From Entonaema liquescens (taxonomy: Eukaryota; Ascomycota; Sordariomycetes; Xylariales; Xylariaceae): a DNA stretch of 64,000 bases. Where the stretch lies: contig CADCSX010000009.1 of the NCBI GenBank assembly GCA_902805475.1, positions 1,178,001-1,242,000 on the forward strand, read 5' to 3'. Position numbers and translations under genes: made by a program. The notes under the pieces were generated by a model. The model had not been told where the DNA came from. It was given only the letters and a program-made list of their open reading frames with translations, and searched no databases. This document shows positions 35,101-45,652 of the stretch, in pieces. Within the stretch, counting starts at the first letter, position 1, and every line of letters starts with the position of its first letter.

Positions 35101-38067
35101 AGACCTCGAGAAATGCGGCTCGCGCAGCATTTGCTAGCATCTCATCGGGGTTGCTAAAAACCTCTTCCAGAACTCGCACTAATCCAGAAGAGAGCAACTC
35201 GGCACTTGTGACACTGTCCAATACGTCTGCATCGAAATAGGATGCCAGTTTTTCAAACAGAGCGGTTCCGTTCTCGGGAGACAGATCTTTGGCAGTCCTT
35301 CGAAGATAGAATTCTTCGATCCCAGAGGCCAATGCTTCGAGGTTGTCTAGAATCTTCTTGGCCTTCTTCTTCATAGATTTACTATGCTTTTCTGTCTCAT
35401 GAGTCTCTAAGAATTTCTTGGCGGCCTCGCCGATGCGGGTCTTTAAAGACGGAATATCGCCAACATAAGGTCGAGGCGGACCATCAATAGACATGGTAGA
35501 CCCGTCAGAACTAGCAGGCGAACCTGACATATCATCGTCATGATGGTCATTCTCTTGGTCGTCATCGTCGTTCTCATCGTCGTCATCGTCTTCTTCTTCA
35601 CGGTCCTCTTCGTCCTCACCCCCAGAGCCATTATGTATCTCGACCCTATCCCCTTCGTCTCCAGATGCCATGCTATGGTCCGCTGGTGTTTCAGTCGCTC
35701 TGTTCTCGGGCTCCTGATACTCAGCTGCCAGCTTCATGATCTCAATGATGACTCCTTCGCGATATATCTGGTAGCGATAGATGTCATCTAGTCGGTTCAG
35801 CAGAAGTTCCGTTATCTGGATGGCGGACATGACAAGCGTGGGGTGATCCTGCTGCGACAATATGGAAGCTAAAAATGAAGCGTAAGGAACTGCCTTCAGG
35901 GCGTCGACGAGAATATCCTTATCTAAATTGGATAGCATTTTCAGCTGGGCGTTGAGTACCTTCTGCCGGACGCTTAAGTTCACGGTGCTTGAAAATGCAT
36001 CCGTCAGCGTGGGGAAGAGGATTAGCGCGAATCTTCGAACTTGGTCCTTGCACTCGTCGAGTAATTCGAGTCTTTTCTCGCTGGATGACTTCTTCCGGGA
36101 CCCGAAAGATGACGGAGTAACGGGTTCAGCAATATCAAGATCGGCCGGGGTCAGGGGGCCCGAACCATCATTCCACTTCAGACCTGGGAGCAACTCGCAG
36201 ACGACGTTAAGAGTCTCGATGATTTGCTCACGCGGCCGATGGATCAATGCTTGCATGATAACCACACTATCAAGTTTCGAGGCAACATCTTCCGTCTCAC
36301 TAGGAGGAGAGACGCCTGTGAGAATCTGATAGAGAGTTTCTACCACATTCAACTTGAAGAGTTCCGCCGACAAACTGGGACTTGCGCGGGCCGTGATAGC
36401 CAGTACTCGGAGAAATTGGGTGTGGATATTAGCGCTAATGAGGTTCGTGGTTCCGGGGACTAGAAGACGCAATATAACTTTTAGTAAGTCCACACTAACG
36501 AGCTGCTCCAGCTTCGACGACTGGTATTTAAAGCTCTCGATTATACGAGTAACGCAAAGCGATGCCTGTTCTACGACCCGTTGGTCGTTGCTGTTCAGCA
36601 CATTAAGGAGGATTGGCATAACGCCAGTAATCACGTTGAACGAATCTTCTGGGATGTTGCGACAGCAATTGGCAGCAGTCGTAACGGCGGTTCGTTGGGT
36701 GCCCGTGGGAAAGAAGTCCAGGTAGGTAAGACAGGCAGTTAAGCCGCCCTCTCTGACGATACTCGTAGGATACTCGACGGATATCTTCTCCAATGTGCTC
36801 AGCGCTTGCTCTGCGAGATCAATATAATGAATCTCTAGGAGTTTCTGGCACAGGATTGGAACAGCACCGCCATAAACTACGTTGGCAGCACTAGCCGGGA
36901 GAGCCTCCATCAAATTCGCGAGACATCGGCAAGCAAGAAGCATAATCTCCGAATTTTCCTCGCCAGTGATCTCGTTGGGCTGCATCAAAATCACCAACTC
37001 CTTCACAAAAGCATCAGGAGAGAAATGCCCCGAGAGGTTATCCTCGTTAGACACCAGAAGAATCTCAGCCAATTCCTGCAGAGCCATCAACTGGGCCGAC
37101 GGATCTTCTTTTTGTCGAAGGTTGTGGAGGATATCACGTAACCTGGACGAGAGCCCGGACATCATACCAGTTAGCGCCCGAAGGGTGCTGGATAAACCTG
37201 ATCCTGGCGGCCCTCCAAATCCGCCAAACGGATCGTCGTCGTAATGGCGATGGGGTTCGTCATCGTCATCATCATTATCATCGCTGTTATCTTCGTCGGG
37301 ATCATGGGCCGGCGGGGGTGGCGGGGGCGGTGGTGCCTCTTCTTCCTCTTCATGGTCCTTGGTACCTGTCATAGTAGTATCTGGATCAGGAGGTGGATGG
37401 TTGCTAGATGTTCGCTTCGAACGGCGCGCAGAGCTGGAAGCACCTGTCGCAGAAGAATCTATTGAGAAAGTTAGCATATATTAGAAGGAATTGGTAGAAA
37501 AGGAATAATAATAATGTAAATGATTTATACCTTGAGTGGCCTGGCCAGTCTTCTTGTTACGACTTGATTTGCGGCTCGATGAGGCTGAAGTTGAAGTAGT
37601 AGAGTCCTGCATCCTGGCGGGTGGGGGTGGGTCAGAACTACAGTGGGCAAATGTTAGTATCGATTATGCATCACAAAAATGACTGTTTAAAAAAAAACAT
37701 ACCCTGCCGGACTAGACATAGAAGCAGTATTCTTTCCCTTCCGTTTACGTGTAGCAGGAATAGGTGTAGGTACAGCTGGCGGTTGAGGAACTGGCTCCGA
37801 AACTTTCTGTCGCTTGGACCGACGAGCCGATGGAGCTGGTTCGTTCTGTGGAGGTTGGGTTGGCGAGCTGTTCTCACCCGATGCCGGTTTTCTCTTTCGC
37901 GAAGATGCCGGTCTCGACGAAGATTGAGCGGATTGGTTCGTATTTGTACTATTTTCGGCGACTGCAGGCGAATGGCCAGAAGAAGCTTGGGGTGAGTTTA
38001 GGTCCCCCTGTGATGCTCCTTGACTCGCTGCGTTTCGCGCAGAAGAGCGTGTTACTCTGGAAGACAT
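32161..38067 (-). CDS. UFD4: HECT E3 ubiquitin ligase, Ufd4/TRIP12/UPL3 type
   Basis: Four exons, 38067-37703, 37637-37531, 37458-32410 and 32357-32161, encode 1905 residues. Introns are 65, 72 and 52 nt and all phases agree. It is the E3 of the ubiquitin-fusion-degradation and N-degron pathways. Domain order: a basic, Ser-rich N-terminus with RKRK patches; Glu/Asp- and poly-Pro-rich segments; armadillo-like repeats at about 240-580 ([19 protein letters not shown] ... [19 protein letters not shown]); long acidic and Ser/Pro linkers; and a HECT domain over roughly the last 400 residues ([50 protein letters not shown]). The catalytic cysteine is in the last exon, [13 protein letters not shown], about Cys1872. 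Size and order match fungal Ufd4. The 2.4-kb upstream gap gives it a long 5' region. Confidence 0.96.
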
Positions 38068-40481
38068 GAGTATGTGATTACTGGGTGTGAATGTGAAACA
38101 AAAATAGGTAAGTAGAGCGACTCGAAAATTAAGTGTGGAGAGTGCAAGAGAGACGTCGAAAGAAGGCGGGAGGGTTTTTTTTGATAAGCCTTGCCTCGGA
38201 AACTTGGACAGTGGGACAGCTCTCGTTACGAGAATTAGGTTTAATCTGTCGATGGTTCGCAGGCACCATCAAATATCAAATGCACCTTTACACTTGTCCA
38301 GAGCTGTGCTTAGCTTCTTTGTGACAACTAGCATAGCAACCAACGACGCCGACTGGAGGTGGATTGCTGTGGCCAGGGCAACACAAAGAGAGTACTCGAG
38401 TACGTCTGTATCGAGGGCATCAAATACAAATGTGTTGTTGTTGTTGAAAGACCAGAACTCGTACCCCTCCCTCGAAAATGTGAATGCCAACCATAAGGCA
38501 CTAGCCTAGACTTATGGCCGATGACTTGATGATGTATTGAGGAGGGAACAATCAATAACGGGAAGTTGGAAATACGGCAAGAGGAAGAACGATGGTACGT
38601 CAACGTCAACGGGGGAGATTTAACTGTTGGGCTGGTTGAAGGAGGTTGACAAGCAATCAAATCTGATACGGGAAGAAAAAAAAAATAAAGTGGTACTCGT
38701 TGTGTTGTACCAAGGTATCATATAGTGTAGGTTTGGTTCGAAAGGTGAATCTGTATGGTGTATGTAATGCCAGGTAGGTATTTATGTGCGTACATGTAGG
38801 TATAAGAGGTAGGTATGGATGTAGAATGTTGTTTAGAAACTTGTATGTGTATCGTACCTGGGGGATAAGGAGAACGGCGACGAGGTAGGAGCGGCTGATC
38901 GCAAGTTCAAGTTTAAGTTTAAGTCTGAGATAGATGGAAGTCGCGCTTGAGGATCGTTATCGACTGCCGATCGAGAGCGCAGGTTCGCAGCAGAGGGTTT
39001 TCGTTCTGCCATGGATTACGCCATGAGGCTCGACAGCGTTCGAACTTTTCTGAAGAGTTTGAGACCTTGGCAACGCGCTCAACCTCTTCTTTCCACCTTT
39101 TTTTTTTTTAAAAAAGAACTATTTGTCGAAATGGGAAAACGGAGGAATAAACGAGACGTCGGTCGAGATCGATTAGTTAATAGAAGAGGATACGATACAA
39201 TTCAATTTTAATACGTATTCGACTTGATATACACGAAAGCGACTAATAAAATCGACGATGCTTTCACGGGTTAAACAATAGAGATGATGGAACTGAGACG
39301 ATAGGTTTATTTGTCGTCAAAGCTTTAGGACGGAGATGGAGGTTCTATCGGAGGAGGTTCATTCGAATGCGTCGGCGGGCGGCTAGACGGTTGGGCGAAG
39401 GGTAAGGTGGGTTGTGTGGGTGTGTGGTGTGTGGTAAAGGTGGTACCTTAGGTACCTAAGGCACTTAAATCACTGTAGACCCGACTGCCAGGCTGTCTGT
39501 AGCCGTACTTCTTAGGTATGGCTCCAAGACCCTGTAATATGTAGTTCGTGCGGGTAGGGCGTGTAGTGTTAGGTACTTCATTAATGGCGTAACAGGTGTG
39601 TCGATAGTGGCTAGCCGAGTTAGACCACTGCATGCAGGGATATAGGTGTGTACTGTTCGTAACAAGGGACCTGGTAAAAGATACGTGCATATACTATACA
39701 TGTACTTACCTAAGTAGTGTATTCTGATGAGGTGAGAACTCATGGTGAGCAGGGGTGTGATTAGATCCTTACTACTTTCATCTATGTACCTAGTATGTAA
39801 ATGCCCACCAACCGATAACGTTGAGTTGTTTGATTATCAATATAAAAAATTCCTTCTTGAGGCTCTTTTTTGAACTGTCTACATCCTTATCTCAATATTA
39901 ACTTTTTTAACTATCTAACCTAGGTAGTTAGTACGTAAGTATATTACACTATGTACACGCTTAGTTACCTAGGTAAATGTCTATAATGACCTAATACTTG
40001 TGCTTCGATAATTAAGCAGCACTAAGCCAAGCAATGACATCACCGACTTGCTGGTTTTCTTTCTTTCTCACTTCATACTATGTACGCACACACTGCACTA
40101 TTGGTCATCACGCACTCACACCCATAATATTGGATTCGACATGTCCAAAATGATATCTCTATCATTCTATCTAATATGGCCTAATTGGGTGAAATTATAT
40201 AAAATATCCTATCAAATTTCGGCATCCTCCATTTCTTTGTCCGACGTGGCTTATAAGTGTTGGCCATGTCTCAATCTCTACCAATCAGTAAATACAACTT
40301 TTCGCGGTTCGCTGCCATACAACTATAATTATTTATATGATTCCTAATTTCTAATATACGGGATTCAGTATTTTGAAATCCAGTTATTAGAGATGCATTT
40401 ATAAACTTCTAATCTAGTTAGATACATATGCTTCTCTTCCTCTCATTGAAGGGTATCTCTCGAATCAGCGTTGTATTTCGC
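38068..40481. other. Long intergenic region upstream of UFD4
   Basis: About 2.4 kb with no convincing gene. It contains a perfect 16-bp palindrome CCTTAGGTACCTAAGG at 39446-39461 and several related motifs (39783, 39918, 39967). The 3' end of the BCKDH gene lies at its right edge. Confidence 0.55.
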
Positions 40482-41900
40482 TCATGACTTTAAGCTGTTA
40501 ATGCCATCTACATACTCGGCAAAGTCATACTCGTCAGGGTACTTCTCAAGATGGAGTTTTAGCTGTTCCATTTGAGCTTTCAGATCAGGAGTGAGCTCCT
40601 CGTAAACATCTTCAAACATGGTCCGAATAGGCGGCTTCTTCTCTCGTTCCGCCTCGGAGAACGCTTTCAGAACATCGCGTCTGATGCTTTCTCGCGCTTC
40701 TTTTTCTTTAGACTCGTCCCAGAATCCTTTAGCCTCCATGTACTTCCGTAGTCTCGCAATAGGGTTATCCCGGCGCTTCCAGTCTTCAACTTCTACCCTT
40801 GCCCGATACGCAAAGGAATCGTCGGACGTGCTATGGTGGCTGACACGGTAGCTCATTGCTTCAATTAGGACTGGCTTCCCTCCATCTTGAAGAGCCATTT
40901 CCCTTGCTTTCTTAGTAACTTCCCTAACCGCCCATAGATCATTCCCATCCACTCTGACGGTATCGATTCCGTACCCTATTCCTCGGCTGGCAATACCATC
41001 GCCTCGGTACTGTTCTAGGGTTGGTGTTGAGATGGAGTAGCCATTGTTACGACATATAAATATAACAGGACACGACCGGGTTGCCGCGATGTTTAACGCC
41101 GCATGGAAGTCTCCTTCGCTGGCGGCACCTTCGCCAAAGTAGACAGCGACCACGCGGGGAGGCACAGTTGGATCATTTATATGTTGCATCTTTAGCGCAT
41201 ATGCAGCTCCGGAAGCCTGCGGTATCTGTGTGGCTAGAGGCGATGAGATTGTGTGCTATACGAAAAGTCAGCAATGAACTAAAGGGATCTAGACATGGCA
41301 AAATAATACAATATTCAGCTCCTTGCTTCCGTAGTGTACGGGCATGTTTCTTCCCTTCCCAGGATCGTATTTATTCGCAAAAAGTTGATTCATAAAATCT
41401 TTCAAGGTAAAGCCGCGCTGCGCGAATACTCCTTGTTCGCGGTATTGGCAGAATACTACATCTCGCGGATCCAGTGCCGAAGCAGACCCGACACTGATAG
41501 CTTCCTCGCCAGCCGACACCATGTAAAAACTTATACGACCTTGCCGCTGCGCGTCGAACATGACAGGGTCCATTATTGAGACCGTCAACATATCCTTGTA
41601 TAGTTTCACCACTTCCTCCTCACTAAGGTCTGGCTTGAACGAATGGTCGACGATATTGCCATCTTGGTCGACGGCTCGGTATGTTGATAATGCAGGGTAA
41701 TCAGAAGGCACAACGAATTTGAGATCGCTAGTAAACGCACTCTTCACGGCACCAGGGAAGGAAACATGGCTCGAGCCTGGGCGTTGCGATATGCTGCTGG
41801 CTAATCGAGTAGATTGTTGAAAGCCGGGGAAACGAGAACCGCGGAGCACAGAGTCCGCAGCTCTTCGTAGCGACGCCCTAGACAATATCTGCGACCTCAT
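40482..41900 (-). CDS. BCKDHA: Branched-chain 2-oxoacid dehydrogenase E1 subunit alpha, mitochondrial
   Basis: Exons 41900-41310 and 41255-40482 encode 454 residues. The 54-nt intron (GTATTA ... TATAG) joins SKELNI to [22 protein letters not shown] in phase 0. E1-alpha uses thiamine diphosphate to decarboxylate the 2-oxoacids of Leu, Ile and Val in the mitochondrial matrix. A basic presequence covers about the first 50 residues. The ThDP-binding motif [15 protein letters not shown] ... CRNNG lies at about 238-270. The phosphorylation-loop block [16 protein letters not shown] is conserved with the animal enzymes, including the serine targeted by BCKDH kinase. The length is normal. No E1-beta gene is present nearby, as is usual in fungi. 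Confidence 0.96.
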
Positions 41901-42787
41901 TATAGCTAGATCATAATACCTTATAGATTATTCCCCGATTCAAATTCAAATTGAACTTTGTTTGTACTGAAGAAGTATTGAAGAATTAACAGCGAAGAGT
42001 CGATCCCATGGTCGCTCCCCCGACATTCCAGGTGAGACGGGATCCCGAGGCTAACGACGTCACTTAAGCCGGCGTAAAGCGAAAGGGCCTAGACCGACGG
42101 AAAGCTAACTACCCCAGCTTTTCGGATTTTATTACATAAGCCTGAGCGTAAAATGACTTTCTTCCAATAACCTGTGTAAGTGGTAGAAAAGAAGAGATTA
42201 CCTATTTATGAATTAGAAAAGGAATTATTTTTACAATATTATTCATATGGATAGCTGTCATATATCAGATAACTTTCATCTATGCCAGAAAGTTGTGAAA
42301 GTCCCCGCGCAGTCGACAAAACTGCATGGCTGTCCTTGGGAATATTGTATCACCTACTATTTTGTCAGATGACAATGGATTCTATTTCATTAACAATATC
42401 GGAATTTAAGCCAGGATATAAGAATGCGTGCCTACCTAGGTATATATGCTTAAATACCCAAGCGTGTAACAGGTTTGAGAATCAAGTTCCCCCCACCTAT
42501 GCGTAAATAAAGGTGACGCACCAAAACATTGGCCTCACTTCAGAAACCATGGACTCGAAGTTTGGTCTAATTAAGCTTCATTGTATGTACCTCTTATATG
42601 CTACCATAGCAACAGCTCTCAACTGTGTGAATGAGACCCAAGTAGCATATTTTTCTCAGAATAAAAAACACCGCATCGTACAAGTCCTTTTCTCTGTAGT
42701 TACTATTTCCATACAACAGCGCAACGTTCAATCCCAAGCAGCAAGTCCGCATACCACTCTAGCTCAAAACACTACCATCTTCGAGAA
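41901..42787. other. Intergenic region
   Basis: About 890 bp between the divergent BCKDH gene and a small + strand ORF. Only short, non-conserved frames were seen. Confidence 0.55.
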
Positions 42788-43000
42788 ATGACAGAAATCA
42801 GCAGTTCCACCGCCATCGGCGTGATCGTCATGATCCTCATCCCAGTCCTCGCCATATTACTATGCTTCGGCTACTCGCTGACCGAAAAATTCGCCCTGCT
42901 CATGTATCGCGCAAAGCAGCATCGCAACCAAGTGCGAGAACAGCGACGTGCGGCCCGGGAGGAGCGAGAATCATCCACCGACGCCGCGGTTGCGGTCTAA
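42788..43000 (+). CDS. Small single-pass membrane protein, 70 residues, unidentified
   Basis: A single exon from the ATG at 42788 (GAGAAATGAC context). The N-terminal segment TAIGVIVMILIPVLAILLCFGY (about 8-29) is a strong membrane helix. It is followed by a basic, amphipathic tail (MYRAKQHRNQVREQRRAAREERE) and an Ala/Val end. The positive charge after the helix predicts a cytosolic C-terminus. No signal cleavage site is evident. Codon use is GC-rich, unlike the AT-rich flanks, which supports coding. Small proteins of this shape occur in Pezizomycotina, but I cannot name it. Confidence 0.55.
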   Translation: MTEISSSTAIGVIVMILIPVLAILLCFGYSLTEKFALLMYRAKQHRNQVREQRRAAREERESSTDAAVAV

Positions 43001-43501
43001 CGAGGTAAGTGCCTCGAGAAACTCTTGTTCATACTTATTAGGATATGTTGCTCGTTACCGAGAAGCACGTATCCTAGATGGATGTTCTTGAAGATGGATG
43101 GGTTCTATTAGTTGCAGCCAATCATCTCACGGAACCCCAGACATAAAGAGCTAGATGTCTTGGCGTCAAGCCCGACATCCTGGCCCCAGATATCGGGATT
43201 TTTGTCTTAAAACGGTCAAGTCTGACAGGGCCAGCCCACTGTGGCTAGTGCTACTTCGCGGAAGCCACCCGAGTCTGTCTCCACATGGGTACATGGGAAC
43301 ATGCCGGACGGAGATCGTCGTTATCGACCGTCCGATCCGCAGTTTTTTTTTTGCCCGTAGCTTTCAACCCTCGAGCGGACCGGCTGTCTTTTTTTCCCCT
43401 CCTACCCTGGATCTTTGTCCTGAATTAGCTGTGTTAAGCTAATATATACCCCTAGGACTCCCTCCTCGAGCCAAGGCGACGGCCAGAAACAGCGCGGAAT
43501 C
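43001..43501. other. COQ5 upstream region
   Basis: About 500 bp with no gene. It includes T-rich tracts at 43340 and 43390, about 110-165 bp before the COQ5 start. Confidence 0.6.
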
Positions 43502-44587
43502 ATGGCCGCTCGCCCGCAATCAGTCCTGCGCGCAACTGTACGAGTATCACGATTAAGACCGACGACTATATCTTCTCCCCACGCACGACTATTCAGCACA
43601 ACGATACGGAATTTACGACCAGAACTCTCCCAAAACTCTACCTCTACCTCCCAAACATACTCCACCAGTAATAATGGCACCAGTAACAGAAATAGTACGA
43701 CGCACTTCGGCTTCCAGGACGGCCTCTCCGAGTCCGAGAAGACGGAGCGCGTAGCCGGCGTCTTCCACAGCGTGGCCGAGTCCTACGACCGCATGAACGA
43801 TCTTATGTCGTTTGGGTGGCACCGCGTCTGGAAGTGCGTATATATTCCCTTACCAAGTCCCCTTATGTACCCAGCCCGAAATATAGAATTCTCCAAAGCT
43901 AATTACCCTACCTACTTACTCAGGGACCACTTCGTCTCCTCCCTCAACCCCGGCTTCTCCACCTCCTCCCCGCCCCAACCCCAACGCATTCTCGACGTCG
44001 CCGGCGGCACGGGGGACATCGCCTTCCGCATGCTGCACCACGCGCACGTGCTGAACCGCAACCCGGACGTCCACGTCACCATCTCCGACATCAACGCCAG
44101 CATGCTGGCCGTCGGCAAGCAGCGGTCGCGCACCCAGCTTCCCGCCTCCCAACAAGCCGCGCTCTCGTACCTCGAAGCCGACGCCACATCCTTCGACCCC
44201 GCCCAAGTCCCCGACCACTCGCTCGACCTGTACACCGTCGCCTTCGGCATCCGCAACTTCAGCAACATCCCCGCGGCGCTCGCCGAGGCCCACCGCGTCC
44301 TCAAGCCCGGCGGCGTCTTCGCCTGTCTCGAGTTCAGCAAGGTCGGCAACCCGCTCTTCGACGCCGTCTACAAGCGCTGGAGCTTCAGCGCCATCCCGCT
44401 GATCGGACACCTCGTCGCCGGCGATCGCGATTCCTACCAGTACCTCGTCGAGAGCATCGAGCGCTTCCCCAGCCAGCCCCAGTTCCGCGACATGATCGAG
44501 GACGCCGGGTTCGTTGTTGGTGGGAAAGGCTGGGAGGATTTGACCGGTGGTGTGGCTGCTATCCACAAGGGTATGAAGCCCCTATGA
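43502..44587 (+). CDS. COQ5: 2-hexaprenyl-6-methoxy-1,4-benzoquinone methyltransferase COQ5, mitochondrial
   Basis: Exons 43502-43833 and 43924-44587 encode 331 residues. The 90-nt intron (GTGCGT ... TTACTCAG) is a multiple of three and has no stop, so a single-frame reading would include it. Excising it restores HRVWKDHFV, the conserved UbiE/COQ5 junction. COQ5 is the SAM-dependent C-methyltransferase of ubiquinone synthesis on the matrix side of the inner membrane. A presequence rich in Arg/Ser covers the first 45 or so residues. Motifs are the SAM motif DVAGGTGDIAFR, VTISDINASMLAVGK (post-I), and YTVAFGIRNFSNI and HRVLKPGGVFACLEFSKV, the UbiE signatures. The gene is convergent with the DUF2433 gene. 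Confidence 0.96.
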   Translation: MAARPQSVLRATVRVSRLRPTTISSPHARLFSTTIRNLRPELSQNSTSTSQTYSTSNNGTSNRNSTTHFGFQDGLSESEKTERVAGVFHSVAESYDRMNDLMSFGWHRVWKCVYIPLPSPLMYPARNIEFSKANYPTYLLRDHFVSSLNPGFSTSSPPQPQRILDVAGGTGDIAFRMLHHAHVLNRNPDVHVTISDINASMLAVGKQRSRTQLPASQQAALSYLEADATSFDPAQVPDHSLDLYTVAFGIRNFSNIPAALAEAHRVLKPGGVFACLEFSKVGNPLFDAVYKRWSFSAIPLIGHLVAGDRDSYQYLVESIERFPSQPQFRDMIEDAGFVVGGKGWEDLTGGVAAIHKGMKPL

Positions 44588-45652
44588 TCGGATCTTGTTT
44601 AGTTCAGTTCCGCTATGTATGAATTGAGGGGTTTAAGGGGTGGAAGGGGGAAAGGGGAGAAGGGAAAAAAAGAGAAGCTTTGTATATTACATACCTTCCG
44701 TGTTTACTTCGTAGACACAGCTAGATCCACGACGGCGCTGAGGTCGGATAGAGAAAAGTTGGACGAGACTCAGTAAGGGGTCAAAGTCTCATTTTTGTAC
44801 CATAATACAGCGCGAGGGTGCGCGCGTCTTATAGACTCCCCCTTCAGATAGCATATGCGAGACGACCATTGTACGCAGTCAAGTTGGCCAGTAGGGGTGA
44901 AGTTAATAGTGTCGCTGTCTCTACTAGATCCTACCTCTAAATGGCTCATGCTAGTTAGTTAAAATATAAGACCCCCTAATCAAATCGAGAAGATACTTCA
45001 CTCCATCTCACCTATAAACTACGCCCCTTATATCGACACGTTCACCTAGTTTCTACGAATAGCACAAATATAATGACTTTCATTTCAATTCATTCGGTTG
45101 CATTAGCAAAAGCCTATCACAACGTCCGATTCGATCTGCTCCTTTCCGACTCACTCCAGTCCAGGCTAGGGGTAAGTCGAGGGTATGACCCTCGGAAGAG
45201 GCGCAAGGGATCGAATCATCATACGTGCCAGCCATGAATATCAGCGCGAAGAAAAACCATTCACCTCAGAACTATGTCGGGTCACCGGGAGAGAAACGAA
45301 GAACGTCCGTACGAAGTACGTTGGCAGATTTACGTGAGTGCAAACCATATACATCCGTCCATCCGTCCGTTCAACCGTTCAAACCCTGGGCCTCGCCTCA
45401 AACCCCCCTTTCCTCCACCATGACGAAAACGACACTTGGTATTTTCTTTTCCCCTAGAACGCAACTCATCCCTTCGCAGGCTGATAGCTTCTCTGAACTC
45501 CACCTGGTTAACGACAGAAACGTCTGGCGTCGAAAAGGATGTGCCAGAATACAAGCAAAAAGTGGTTACCTCGCGCCCGGCCACACGAGGATATTAGTAG
45601 AATATAGTTAACGACGTCGGTAGAACCAGAATCGTCGTCTTGGGTGACTCTT
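44588..45652. other. Convergent 3' region
   Basis: About 1.06 kb between the COQ5 and DUF2433 stop codons. No gene was recognised; the ORF at 45225-45611 has no coding character. Confidence 0.55.

Noticed and set aside
32312..38067. Many + strand ORFs opposite the HECT ligase gene
   Set aside because: They are shadows of the long minus-strand coding frame; none has a domain or splice logic of its own.
45225..45611. 128-codon + strand ORF between COQ5 and DUF2433
   Set aside because: No coding character and no recognisable domain; it lies in a convergent 3' region.
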